Positions 42,886-51,756 of a stretch of 64,000 nt of DNA are shown in pieces. A program made the position numbers and the translations under genes. Source of the stretch: Lewinellaceae bacterium (lineage in GTDB: Bacteria; Bacteroidota; Bacteroidia; Chitinophagales; Saprospiraceae). A model generated the notes under the pieces. It saw only the letters and a list, made by a program, of their open reading frames with translations, was not told the origin of the DNA and did not search any database. The stretch covers positions 124,001 to 188,000 of the forward strand of contig JACJYA010000016.1 in NCBI GenBank assembly GCA_020636315.1, written 5' to 3'. The stretch's first letter is position 1, and each line of letters begins with the position of its first letter.

Positions 42886-44190
42886 ATGAAAGCTCTTTAT
42901 ACTACATGTATCATTTTTCTTGGACTGAATTGCTGGGCGCAAAAATGGGTGAGCCCGAATTTTGACAACCATCATCTGGATTACCGGGACCTCGGCTATC
43001 CGGGTGTTACGGAGATCCCGGCGGACGACAGCCGCATTTCCGCCCTTCTCACTCACCGGAACAATGGTTATGTCTATGGCGCTACCAGTGGAAAACAAGC
43101 CTACCTTTTCCTTTATGACCGTTTTATCAATAAAGTACGCCCCCTCGGCCTGATCCCCGGCGCTACAGGAGTTTTTCACACTATGGTACAAGGGCCTGAC
43201 GGCCAGGTCTATATCGGTACCGGAAAAAATCTGCTGGACGAGATCCCCCTTACCCGGGAAATCCCGGGCGGGCACCGCCAGATAGAAAAACAGTTATGGG
43301 AAGACATCAAGACATACCATGAGGGCTATGAGGGGGGGCACATTTTTCGCTATCGGCCCGGAAAAGCCGATGAGCAGGTTTATCTCCCGGAAGATACTGC
43401 CGCGCTGGAAGACCTGGGCATCATTGAGCCGAACAATTCTGTCTATGCCCTGTGCTTTGATGATTCAAAACAGCTGGCATACGGGCTTACTTATCCGGAT
43501 GCCATTTTTTTCAGCATGGATGTCAAAACCCGCGAGGTCAAAAAATTCGGCCCGCTGCTGGCCCAAAAAGTGTATTCCGGCCCGGAACGCTCCTGGCGCA
43601 GCATACCCCGGGCGCTGTTGTGCCTGCCCGACGGCCGGGTTGTCACATCCGGAGACGGTGGGCTTATTGTCATTTTTGACCCTGAAACCGCCCGGTTTGA
43701 AAAAACAGAACTACGCATCCCCGGCGAATACTGGGAATCCTGGAATTACAATGGCTACCCGGTGGTTGAGCAACTGATCCAGGGGGCGAACCGCCTCATC
43801 TGGGGCAGCACTTCGGACGGATTCATTTTTAAACTCAACCTGGAGCAGCCGGCACTTACAAGCCTGGGAAAGCCTCGCCTTTCCAGAAGAACCAGGGCAA
43901 TGGCACTGGGAAAAGACGAACAGCTCTACATGATCTCCGGTGAGCTGGATGAACCCTGTAAACTGATCACTTACTCCACTTCAGGTGAGGGAGGGTTCCT
44001 CAATTGGGGATATCTTTCGGTGGACCGGAGCCCCTACTACGCCAAACGAGCCTACCAGTTTGAGGCCATAACTGTTGGCGCCGATGGCGCCGTCTTTATC
44101 GGGGAAAGCGACCGCAGGGGAAAGCTTTTTCTTTTCCTGCCGGGAGGAAAAATTTTCCCCGGTAATCTCAATCCCAAGAACCCAAGATAA
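42886..44190 (+). CDS. Secreted beta-propeller-like protein of unknown function (2)
   Basis: The 434-residue product has a short signal peptide (MKALYTTCIIFLGLNCWAQK) and blade-like repeats such as YVYGATSGKQAYLFLYDRFI, VYIGTGKNLLDE, AIFFSMDVKTREVKKFGPLL and IFKLNLEQPALTSLGKPRLS. It resembles the preceding protein in plan but not clearly in sequence. An HIFRYRPG motif lies mid-protein. No known catalytic signature is seen. Its ATG is 31 bases after the preceding stop. It is likely periplasmic or surface-exposed, acting on or binding the PUL substrate. Confidence 0.7.
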   Translation: MKALYTTCIIFLGLNCWAQKWVSPNFDNHHLDYRDLGYPGVTEIPADDSRISALLTHRNNGYVYGATSGKQAYLFLYDRFINKVRPLGLIPGATGVFHTMVQGPDGQVYIGTGKNLLDEIPLTREIPGGHRQIEKQLWEDIKTYHEGYEGGHIFRYRPGKADEQVYLPEDTAALEDLGIIEPNNSVYALCFDDSKQLAYGLTYPDAIFFSMDVKTREVKKFGPLLAQKVYSGPERSWRSIPRALLCLPDGRVVTSGDGGLIVIFDPETARFEKTELRIPGEYWESWNYNGYPVVEQLIQGANRLIWGSTSDGFIFKLNLEQPALTSLGKPRLSRRTRAMALGKDEQLYMISGELDEPCKLITYSTSGEGGFLNWGYLSVDRSPYYAKRAYQFEAITVGADGAVFIGESDRRGKLFLFLPGGKIFPGNLNPKNPR

Positions 44191-44201
44191 TACGTGATCC
44201 A

Positions 44202-46637
44202 ATGAGCCTGTTTTCCCGGAAGATGTTCATAGCCCTGGTGCTCCATTCTGCGTTTTTCGTTTCAGCAGTTGGCCAGCCGTTTCACCGGGCGCCGACAGAT
44301 GAACAAAGCCTGCAGGCCATAATGGATTCCCTGCGGGAATACTACCGCCCCTTTCTGCAGAGCCTGCCTCAACCGCTGAATATCCGCACGCGCCAACCCA
44401 TATCCGGCCAATGGTACAAACGATATGAACTGGAACAAGCTCTCGCCCCCCCAGAAAACCGGCCTGAATGGGAAAAGGATTTTCAAAAGAGCCTTTGGAA
44501 AGAAACTTCAGTGCCGGAGTGGCAGTATCGTTCTCCGTTCCAGGACAGTTCCAGCGTGGAGGCCAGCCGGGAGCCAGGGAGCCGCATCCTCTGGTACCGC
44601 ACCAACTTTCAGGCACGGGAGCGTTCAGATGGCAAGAGGGTATTTCTGGTGTTTGAAGGAGTGGACTGGAAAGCGGAGGTATTCCTCAACGGCCACTACC
44701 TGGGAAGCCATACCGAGTACTTTCAACCTTTTCAGTTCGAAGTAACCGATTTGCTGAAAAGGAGTAATCAGCTGGCCGTTCGCATATCAGACGGGCCGGT
44801 TTTCGGCGAACAAGCTGCTTACTGGGCTCCTTTCCCGGTGGTGGTGGCTGAAGATCAGCGTTATGTAAAAGACCGCAGCCGGTCTTTAAAAGGCATCCAA
44901 AAGGGCGACCGCCATCTGGGTAACGGCTACGGCATCCATGGCCCGGTATATCTGGAATACACCGGAGAGGCTGTTATCTCGGGCCTGAAAACGAGGGCAG
45001 AGCCTGCAAACCTGAAAGCTGAAGTCAGTTTTCACCTCAATACACAAAAGATAGCCGCCTACCGTTGTGAGATAGCCTGGCTGCCTGAAAACTTTAAGGG
45101 GCAAGCCTATCAAAAGCAATTCAACCTGGAAACAAACCGGGAAAACCATTATCAGTTAGAACTATCCCTTCCCGGCGCCCGGCCTTGGTCGCCCGATAGC
45201 CCATTTCTGTACCGCTGCCGTGTCAAACTCTACGATGGAAGTGAACTGATAGATGCACAGGAAGTAGTGACGGGTATTCGTTCATTTGAAATGGTTTCCG
45301 AAAAGAGCCCCCGGCCCGGCCTGAAGCCAGGCGCCTTTTTACTCAATGGCCGGCCTGTTTTTCTGCGGGGCGCCAACCTTCAGGGTATGAATGCGCTGAG
45401 CCTTTGGGAAGAAAAAGACAAGATGCTGGACATCTTATTGCTACTCAAGGCAGCCCACTTCAACTTTATCCGGTCCTGCCAGCACGTACAGAACCGGGAA
45501 GCCAGAGCCTTGCAGGACCGCCTGGGGCTGCTTTCCATGCAGGAAAAAGGCTCCCGCTTTCCCGATTTTGGGGCCCATACCGAACCTTTCCTCATTGATG
45601 CAGCTGCAAAGCTGGCGGAAGAAACTTATCATAATCCGGGAGTCGTCATGATCGGCCTGGGCAACGAACGCCCCGAAGCAGTCCATGTGGCCGAATGGGT
45701 AAAAGCAGTGTTGTCAGTGGACGATCAGCGCATCATTAATCCTGTAAGTGGCATACAACACGGATGTGGTTACCTGATGAAACCCGGGGCGCTTTACAGG
45801 CTCAAACCGGAGCTTTACAGCCGGGTTATTGAGGATGTCCATGAATATCCCGGCTGGTACTGCGATATCCACGAACCCTGGAAATGGCAGAAACACATAG
45901 CCACCTCCCGTTTGGTGCTGAAGGGAGAATATGGCAGCGAAGCACTGGACAGTTACCCGACCATGTCCGAACATTACCCCAAAGCCTGGGGGCCGGCGCC
46001 GGCGCCCGGCACGGACACCTTGCTGGGCCAGGTGCAATGGAAAAAAGACGACCTGCGAATGCGCATCGGTTTTGACGGGCGACAGCCCCGAAACCTGGGC
46101 GAATACATTCTTGCCAGCCAACGTTTCCAGGCTTATCAACTCGACGAAGTGACCAAAGGTTACCGGTTGTCACCGCAGCATGTGGCTGGATACATGCAGT
46201 TTCACTTTATAGATATACTGCCTGCAAACTGGCCCAAATCTATTGTCAGCCATGACCTGCGGCCCAAAGAAGGCTATTACGCTATGGCGCAGGTAAACCA
46301 GCCGCTGGCGCCGCTGCCCGTATTCAGTAACCTCAAAGATGAGATGGAGATATGGATTGCAAATGACCTTTTACTGGAAGGAATGAATTACACCGTACAC
46401 TGGAAGATCAGTGCGGATAACAGGAAGCTGGGAGAAGGGAAATTTACAGCTGAAATTCAAGCGCTGGATGCCAGGCTGGCAGGAATCGTTCCTCTCAGCC
46501 AGGCCGTTCCGGAAGAAACGGCAGCTATTAATGTCTATCTGGCGTTGCACGGGCCAGAAGGAGAACTGATCAGTACTTATGAACGGCCGGTTTTCATTAA
46601 AGCCTGGAGGAAAGGGAGAGAAGCATTTCAGAAATAA
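44202..46637 (+). CDS. GH2-family glycosidase
   Basis: The 811-residue product has a signal peptide ending near SAVGQ (residue 25) and a GH2 plan. There is a jelly-roll domain (RILWYRTNFQARERSDGKRV, FLNGHYLGSHTEYFQPFQFE), an immunoglobulin-like part and a TIM barrel (LLNGRPVFLRGANLQGMNAL). The catalytic acid is probably E489 in IGLGNERPEAV and the nucleophile E576 in LKGEYGSEAL. The family includes beta-galactosidases, -glucuronidases and -mannosidases; the substrate is not clear. The first ~100 residues are an extra helical segment. Gaps to its neighbours are 11 and 13 bases, so it is part of the PUL operon. Confidence 0.8.
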   Translation: MSLFSRKMFIALVLHSAFFVSAVGQPFHRAPTDEQSLQAIMDSLREYYRPFLQSLPQPLNIRTRQPISGQWYKRYELEQALAPPENRPEWEKDFQKSLWKETSVPEWQYRSPFQDSSSVEASREPGSRILWYRTNFQARERSDGKRVFLVFEGVDWKAEVFLNGHYLGSHTEYFQPFQFEVTDLLKRSNQLAVRISDGPVFGEQAAYWAPFPVVVAEDQRYVKDRSRSLKGIQKGDRHLGNGYGIHGPVYLEYTGEAVISGLKTRAEPANLKAEVSFHLNTQKIAAYRCEIAWLPENFKGQAYQKQFNLETNRENHYQLELSLPGARPWSPDSPFLYRCRVKLYDGSELIDAQEVVTGIRSFEMVSEKSPRPGLKPGAFLLNGRPVFLRGANLQGMNALSLWEEKDKMLDILLLLKAAHFNFIRSCQHVQNREARALQDRLGLLSMQEKGSRFPDFGAHTEPFLIDAAAKLAEETYHNPGVVMIGLGNERPEAVHVAEWVKAVLSVDDQRIINPVSGIQHGCGYLMKPGALYRLKPELYSRVIEDVHEYPGWYCDIHEPWKWQKHIATSRLVLKGEYGSEALDSYPTMSEHYPKAWGPAPAPGTDTLLGQVQWKKDDLRMRIGFDGRQPRNLGEYILASQRFQAYQLDEVTKGYRLSPQHVAGYMQFHFIDILPANWPKSIVSHDLRPKEGYYAMAQVNQPLAPLPVFSNLKDEMEIWIANDLLLEGMNYTVHWKISADNRKLGEGKFTAEIQALDARLAGIVPLSQAVPEETAAINVYLALHGPEGELISTYERPVFIKAWRKGREAFQK

Positions 46638-46650
46638 TGATCATTAAACC

Positions 46651-48231
46651 ATGAAGTTTGACCGACTTTTAGCTAATCTGGTATTTTTTTTGTTGCCATT
46701 TACAGCTTCCCTGAACGCTCAGGATACTATACCAGTAAATTCCGATGAGCACTGGTGGTCGGGTGTAATACACCTCGGTGAGCAAATGCCCCATACCGGT
46801 ACGTTTTCTTTTGACTTTTCGCATTCCTGGTCTCCCAACCAGCTACAACCCCTTCTGGTTTCCAGCCAGGGGCGATACATTTACAGCGATCAGCCTTTTG
46901 CCTATACCATTTCGATGAAAGAGATCCAACTCAACGGAACAGGAGAATTTGTGATCCGGAAAGCTGGCAATACCCTGAAGGAAGCTTACCTGGCGGCCTC
47001 AAAAAGCCATTTTCCGTTCTCCGGGAAAATTCCCGATACCATCATGTTCACTAAACCGCAGTACAACACCTGGATCGAACTCACCCATAACCAGAACCAG
47101 GAGGATGTTCTCGCTTACGCCCGGTCCATGCTGGACAACGGCCTGCCTGCCGGCGTTCTGATGATTGACGATACCTGGCAGGAAGATTACGGCGTATGGG
47201 ATTTTCATCCCGGGCGGTTTCCGGCCCCCAGGGCCATGATGGATAGCCTGCACGCTATGGGCTTTAAGGTGATGCTCTGGGTTTGCCCATTCGTAAGCCC
47301 TGATTCGAGGGAATACCGCCTGCTGAAGATTGGCCCGTATGATGCATTTATCAAAGAGGCTGGTGGAAATGAACCCAAAATGGTTCGCTGGTGGAACGGC
47401 GTAAGCGCAGTGCTGGACTTTTCCAACCCTGCCGCCCGGAAGTGGTTTGAGGAGCGCCTGGGCCATTTACAGGAAACCTATGGGGTGGACGGATTCAAAC
47501 TGGATGCCGGCGACACCGAATTTTACCACAACGCTGCTTATTTTGACTCCACCCTAACCGCAAATGACCACAGCCGCATGTTTGCGGAGATCGGGTTGAA
47601 ATATCCCCTCAACGAGTACCGGGCCTGCTGGCAGATGGGAGGACAAGCGCTGGCCCAGCGCCTTTGGGATAAGAACCACGACTGGATGGACGTACAAAAA
47701 CTGATCCCGCATATCGGCCTACAGGGGCTCATGGGATATCCTTATGCCTGCCCCGACATGATCGGAGGCGGAGAGTATATCAATTTTAAAAGCATAAAGG
47801 CCATCGACCAGGAATTGGTCGTGCGGGCTGCTCAGGTACATGCCCTGATGCCTATGATGCAATTTTCAGTCAACCCGTTCAGAATACTGGATGAAGAACA
47901 TCTGGCCGCCATAAAAGAGTCGGTGCAACTCAAAGAAAAATTTGCACCTCTGGTTTTAGAACTGGCGGTTAGAGCCTCACAAACGGGAGAGCCTGTCGTC
48001 CGGCTGATGGAATACGAATTCCCCCATCAGGGGTATGCTGAGATCAAAGATCAATTCATGCTGGGCCCCGATTACCTGATGGCCCCCGTGGTGGAAAAAG
48101 GCGCGAAAGAAAGAAAGGTTGTCTTACCAAAAGGAGATTGGGAAGGGTTTGACGGAAAAACCTACCAGGGAGGTAAAACCATCACGGTCGAAGTTGGGCT
48201 GGCTACAGTACCTTTTTTTAAAAAATTGTAA
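46651..48231 (+). CDS. GH31-family glycosidase
   Basis: The 526-residue product has a signal peptide (to LNAQ, residue 24), then a small N-terminal beta domain and a GH31 TIM barrel. Key motifs are GVLMIDDTWQEDYGVWDFHP, MGFKVMLWVCPFVSPDSREY and GVDGFKLDAGDTEFY, with the probable nucleophile D285. A C-terminal beta domain follows (DYLMAPVVEKGAKERKVVLP). GH31 includes alpha-glucosidases, alpha-xylosidases and alpha-galactosidases. It is shorter than most GH31 enzymes, like the compact bacterial group. It is the last intact gene of the ECF/FecR PUL; debris starts 11 bases later. Confidence 0.82.
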   Translation: MKFDRLLANLVFFLLPFTASLNAQDTIPVNSDEHWWSGVIHLGEQMPHTGTFSFDFSHSWSPNQLQPLLVSSQGRYIYSDQPFAYTISMKEIQLNGTGEFVIRKAGNTLKEAYLAASKSHFPFSGKIPDTIMFTKPQYNTWIELTHNQNQEDVLAYARSMLDNGLPAGVLMIDDTWQEDYGVWDFHPGRFPAPRAMMDSLHAMGFKVMLWVCPFVSPDSREYRLLKIGPYDAFIKEAGGNEPKMVRWWNGVSAVLDFSNPAARKWFEERLGHLQETYGVDGFKLDAGDTEFYHNAAYFDSTLTANDHSRMFAEIGLKYPLNEYRACWQMGGQALAQRLWDKNHDWMDVQKLIPHIGLQGLMGYPYACPDMIGGGEYINFKSIKAIDQELVVRAAQVHALMPMMQFSVNPFRILDEEHLAAIKESVQLKEKFAPLVLELAVRASQTGEPVVRLMEYEFPHQGYAEIKDQFMLGPDYLMAPVVEKGAKERKVVLPKGDWEGFDGKTYQGGKTITVEVGLATVPFFKKL

Positions 48232-48242
48232 CACCCTCAAAA

Positions 48243-48395
48243 GGCATCGAGGGCAGTACCCTAGTGCTCCTTACCGGCGATAATGGCGCCGACAAGCCCA
48301 TCGTCTCCATGCTGAACGGCCGGGAAGTGGCCGGGGCTAAAAGGCTTTCCACTGACGCCGCGCACTATAAAGGCCGCCGGCTGGAAGGCCACTAA
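48243..48395 (+). pseudogene. Sulfatase fragment
   Basis: The frame reads GIEGSTLVLLTGDNGADKPI and then VSMLNGREVAGAKRLSTDAA, followed by HYKGRRLEGH and a stop. TLVLLTGDNG and the GREVAGAK block are the middle part of S1 sulfatases, next to the DNG metal site. Neither the N-terminal formylglycine site nor the C-terminus is present. It is a remnant left between the GH31 and GH42-like genes. Confidence 0.75.
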
Positions 48396-48400
48396 TGATA

Positions 48401-48477
48401 ACCAACCTCAAAGTGTAGGTTACACGCTCCCCGCCAACGCCTCCTCAGTGAAAAAAATAAAATGCGATCAGGTATAA
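48401..48477 (+). pseudogene. SusC C-terminal fragment, frameshifted
   Basis: In one frame the sequence reads TNLKV, then after a one-base shift GYTLPANASSVKKIK. This is the NLxxGYTLP strand found near the C-terminus of SusC proteins. It overlaps the start of the GH42-like gene, so the rest of that receptor was deleted. Confidence 0.55.
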
Positions 48478-50750
48478 CAATCCTTCTGGCCTCTTCCTTG
48501 TTGCTCACCCAACCTTCCTTCGCCCAAAACACCTCCAAATGGGCCCTCACCGGCACCCAGGCCCGCCAGGGATACGACCCCTACCTCCAGGAACTCTACT
48601 GGCAGCTCAACGACAGCCCCATGCAGCAGAAACTGCGCAACGTGAAACCCTTTCCGGTAGGCGTCGTTTACTACCAGCAGCGGGGCGAAAAGCTGGAGGA
48701 CGCCAAACGGGAATTTGAAACGATCAGAGACTTAGGCTTCACTGCCCTGAAACAGGTGCAGCTCGTAGCCCCCTACAACCCTCCGGGCTATGAGGAAGAA
48801 GTCTTCCACGCCGCGATCGACATCGGCATCTCCCCCTGGTATTACGGCAAAGGCGGCTGGGTGGACATCACCCCCGAACTGCTGGCCGAGCTGGGCATCG
48901 ATATGGAATTAACGGAAGAGAACATGCCCGCCATTCAGCAACACCCTAGGATGATCGACCACCAGAAAAAAGTGTGGCATGAGCGGGTGGAACGTATGGA
49001 TGAAAAACCGGCCAAACCCAAGGGCATGGGCGAGCCGGGCCGCAACAACCCCTGGATGCCGGAACGCCTGCTGCCACCCTTCGCCAAATGGCTGGAATTG
49101 GAGTATAAAACGGTGAATACCCTGAAAGACGCCTGGAACTGCGGCTATACCGGCTCCTGCAATTTCACCACCTTCCGCGAGGCCGCCCAAGAACTCAAAG
49201 GAACAGGCTTTGACCAGTACGGCAATGGCAGGGGCCCGCTGTCCAGGGACTTCCGCCGCTTCCGCGACGCCATGAAATTCCAGTCGGAACTCATCGTAGA
49301 AAACTATCAGAAGACTATGAGCCTGTACTACGAATGGGACCCCGCCGAGCCCGAACGCACCGGCGGACACCAACTCTTCGAGAACCAGGCGGTAAATGCC
49401 TGGGACCTGGAAGGGCAGGCCAAAACAGCCTCCATTGGCGGCTCTTTCTATTCTTCCATTCACCTGGCCCACCACTTCTTCCTCATCGAGAACGAGATCA
49501 TGCGTCCCGTTTACTGGCAGGCGCGCACCGTGGCCGATATGTTCAAGGGGGGCTGGGCGGCAACCTGGGAATCTACCGGCGGCCCCACCCAGTGGAGCGG
49601 CCACCAGGGTAATACGGTGGACGGCAATACCATGAGCCAGCTCATCGTCTCCTATCTGGCCGCCGGCCTGAAGGGCATCGGCTTCTGGATGTGGAACTCG
49701 CGGGGCGAAGGCTGGGAAGTTGGCGAATACGCCCTGACGGACATACAAGGGCACCCCTCCGACAGGGCCGTGGTGGCCGGCAACTTTTCCAAAAAACTGC
49801 AAGAGCAGCGCTTCGAGCTCTGGGAAGCTGTCGATGAACCTACCGTCGGTATCCTCTACAGTTGGGAGAACGAGGCCATGCTCGGCCGCCTCTCCATGGG
49901 CGCATACAACCTGAATACGCCGGTGTACAAAACCAACCGCGACCGGCAGTTCCGCCAGCTGCACACCGAAGCCCGCATGGGCCTCTCGCGCGCCCTGATG
50001 AACAACAACATCCCTTTCGAGTACCTCACCGAGCGCGACCTGGACGCCGGGCTGGCGGCCCGCTACCCCATCATCTACCTGCCCTGCTTGCTGGCGCTGA
50101 AAGACGAGCACGTGAAGATCATCAAAGAATACGTCCGGCAGGGCGGCCGCCTGGTGGCGGACTTCCCGGTGCTCATGCTGGACACCTACGGGCGCCTGAA
50201 CAAGCAAAAGGAAGGTTCCGATTTTGCCGAGCTGTTTGGCCTGCAGATCGCTGATTACTACCACTCCTTCAACCGGAATATGGTATTCGACGGCGACAGC
50301 CTGTACACGCAGTATGGTGTTCTTAAATTGAACGGCGCAAAGGTGGTAAATACTTTCACCAACGGCGTGCCTGCGTTGACTTCCCACCTATACGGCGAGG
50401 GGGAGGCGGTACTGATCAATTTTGAAGCCAGCCGCATGACGTACCTGCCGGGTAACGATAAGATGGAAGACATCGTCACCTTCTGCACCCTGGGCGACAT
50501 CCGCCCACCCTTTGAAGTAAAGGGCAACAAAAAAAGCATGGTGATGCGCCGCGCCGCCCCGGCCGCCGACCATTATTTTATCCTGAACGATGGGCCGGCG
50601 GAAGAGATCGTCATCCGGTCGGATGTGATCCGCTACCGGGCGGCGGAGAATGTTTATACAGGAGAGCAGCTACAGCTCATTCAAGACGGGTTTACCGTTA
50701 AAGTACCGGAAAGGTCAGGCGTGTGGGTGCGGGCGGTGAAGGGGGAGTAG
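48462..50750 (+). CDS. GH42-like secreted glycosidase
   Basis: The 762-residue product has a signal peptide (MRSGITILLASSLLLTQPSF). Its TIM-barrel part includes WESTGGPTQWSGHQGNTVDG and SQLIVSYLAAGLKGIGFWMW, then NSRGEGWEVGEYALTDIQG. This is the layout around the nucleophile region of GH42 and related beta-galactosidases. After it comes a beta-galactosidase trimerisation-like domain (YPIIYLPCLLALKDEHVKII, VRQGGRLVADFPVLMLD). The family call is good at clan level; GH42 itself is likely but not proven. It is isolated between sulfatase/SusC debris upstream and a palindromic element with GH92 debris downstream. GC is visibly higher than in the ECF/FecR PUL. Confidence 0.72.
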   Translation: MRSGITILLASSLLLTQPSFAQNTSKWALTGTQARQGYDPYLQELYWQLNDSPMQQKLRNVKPFPVGVVYYQQRGEKLEDAKREFETIRDLGFTALKQVQLVAPYNPPGYEEEVFHAAIDIGISPWYYGKGGWVDITPELLAELGIDMELTEENMPAIQQHPRMIDHQKKVWHERVERMDEKPAKPKGMGEPGRNNPWMPERLLPPFAKWLELEYKTVNTLKDAWNCGYTGSCNFTTFREAAQELKGTGFDQYGNGRGPLSRDFRRFRDAMKFQSELIVENYQKTMSLYYEWDPAEPERTGGHQLFENQAVNAWDLEGQAKTASIGGSFYSSIHLAHHFFLIENEIMRPVYWQARTVADMFKGGWAATWESTGGPTQWSGHQGNTVDGNTMSQLIVSYLAAGLKGIGFWMWNSRGEGWEVGEYALTDIQGHPSDRAVVAGNFSKKLQEQRFELWEAVDEPTVGILYSWENEAMLGRLSMGAYNLNTPVYKTNRDRQFRQLHTEARMGLSRALMNNNIPFEYLTERDLDAGLAARYPIIYLPCLLALKDEHVKIIKEYVRQGGRLVADFPVLMLDTYGRLNKQKEGSDFAELFGLQIADYYHSFNRNMVFDGDSLYTQYGVLKLNGAKVVNTFTNGVPALTSHLYGEGEAVLINFEASRMTYLPGNDKMEDIVTFCTLGDIRPPFEVKGNKKSMVMRRAAPAADHYFILNDGPAEEIVIRSDVIRYRAAENVYTGEQLQLIQDGFTVKVPERSGVWVRAVKGE

Positions 50751-50767
50751 GGGGGCTATCAGTCTGG

Positions 50768-50879
50768 CGCTGGACAAAGTCGGACACGAGCGAAGCGACT
50801 GACGATAGTAATTCGGAACGCGGAAGTCGGAATGGCTTTGGGCGTTCCGCCATCCTTTGGCTAGCAGTAGTGTCCAGCG
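50768..50879. repeat. Nested palindromic element (MITE-like)
   Basis: CGCTGGACA (50768-50776) pairs perfectly with TGTCCAGCG (50871-50879). Inside, CGGAACGC (50814-50821) pairs perfectly with GCGTTCCG (50842-50849). The 112-base unit is non-coding in appearance, although a frame runs through it. It lies 17 bases past the GH42-like stop and directly before truncated gene fragments, as expected for a small insertion. Confidence 0.6.
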
Positions 50880-51379
50880 GGATAGTTCAATTAAGTGTGT
50901 ATGGAGGAAGGGTGGATGTACATACGCTGGCCGTGGATACCCTCTACGAAGACGCCAATGGCAAGCACGGGGAGGAATACAGCACGCTACTGCCCGGCGC
51001 CCATGGCAAAGGCCTATCCTCCGGACAAGGCATACTGGTATACTCCAATAATGGGGAGCCTTCCGAGGAAGCGCCTCAGCAGTTCGATATCGAATCCGGC
51101 GTTTTGGCGGAGTGGGATGGGAATAACTGGAAGGTGGGTAAACCCACCAGCCGGGGCGGCCCCTGGAAAAACACCTTCGTGAAAGCAGGCCGGCCCTCAG
51201 ACCCCTATCTGATCGGTTTCTACGATAAAAAGAGCCTGGAACTATCACACGATTCACCGGAATCGGCCACTTTCGATATCGAAATGGACCCCGTAGGCCA
51301 CGGCCCCTGGATGTTGTATCAACAAGTGACCGTGGGGCCGGGAGATACCTGGAAGACTATGCCAGGCTGGGATACGTAA
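50880..51379 (+). pseudogene. C-terminal fragment of an unknown secreted PUL protein
   Basis: The frame reads VYGGRVDVHTLAVDTLYEDA, then GEEYSTLLPGAHGKGLSSGQ and, near the end, GPWMLYQQVTVGPGDTWK. This looks like the last part of a secreted propeller/sandwich-type protein; the final block resembles the VxxGxxxxHxFP end region of such proteins. It has no start of its own, runs directly out of the palindromic element, and at TWK passes into GH92 sequence in another frame. It is a truncated chimera, not a working gene. Confidence 0.6.
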
Positions 51380-51489
51380 CCTCCGCCTCCGCCACAGGCG
51401 CCAGTTCACGCACCCTCGAATACGCCTATGATGATTTCTGCATCAAAATACGGCGTCTTAATATTCAATCAATAAACGCAGAATGCTGA
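51346..51489 (+). pseudogene. GH92 alpha-mannosidase fragment
   Basis: The frame reads YLEDYARLGYVTSASATGAS followed by SRTLEYAYDDFCI. The S-TLEYAYDDF-C block is a hallmark of GH92 exo-alpha-mannosidases. Similarity ends after FCI, and the frame stops at 51489. Only about 33 of the usual 700 or more residues remain. Confidence 0.7.
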
Positions 51490-51506
51490 CAAACCACTCT
51501 GAGGGG

Positions 51507-51638
51507 TCATAAAAAAAAGATCAGAATAACCAGCATGGCCATCAGCAGGAAAAGGAAAAGATATTCCAGCAACAGCCACCGCCAGTAGTGTTTCGTTCTG
51601 GATTTTTTGCGCGCCCATTCCAGTATGGCATTCCACAT
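51507..51638 (-). CDS. Possible small membrane protein (43 residues)
   Basis: An ATG at 51638 opens a 43-codon frame: MWNAILEWARKKSRTKHYWR followed by a hydrophobic helix (LLLEYLFLFLLMAMLVILIF). The basic N-terminus and single membrane helix give a plausible small inner-membrane protein. It ends in an eight-T run, so it could be longer if that run is miscounted. It lies downstream of the HTCS gene on the same strand. No homologue is recognised. Confidence 0.35.
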   Translation of the reverse strand: MWNAILEWARKKSRTKHYWRWLLLEYLFLFLLMAMLVILIFFL

Positions 51639-51706
51639 AACAATCAGATCGTTAAACTGTGAAAAAGAAATTAACGATCCAAAAATAGGCGGCTTTCCGG
51701 CCCTCC

Positions 51707-51747
51707 ATGTGGAATTTTGTCTCTAAGAAGGCTTAAATATGTACCAC
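51707..51747. repeat. Half copy of the dispersed palindromic element
   Basis: The sequence starts ATGTGGAATTTTGTCTCT and continues AAGGC..AAATATGTACC, matching one arm of the elements at 24189 and 62262 at most positions. Only one arm is visible. It lies just past the stop codon of the HTCS gene. Confidence 0.45.
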
Positions 51748-51756
51748 TAATAATAA

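Noticed and set aside
48909..50387. Minus-strand open frame of 492 codons opposite the GH42-like gene
   Set aside because: Composition rich in Val, Gly, His and Ala with no domain; it mirrors a well-supported glycosidase on the plus strand.
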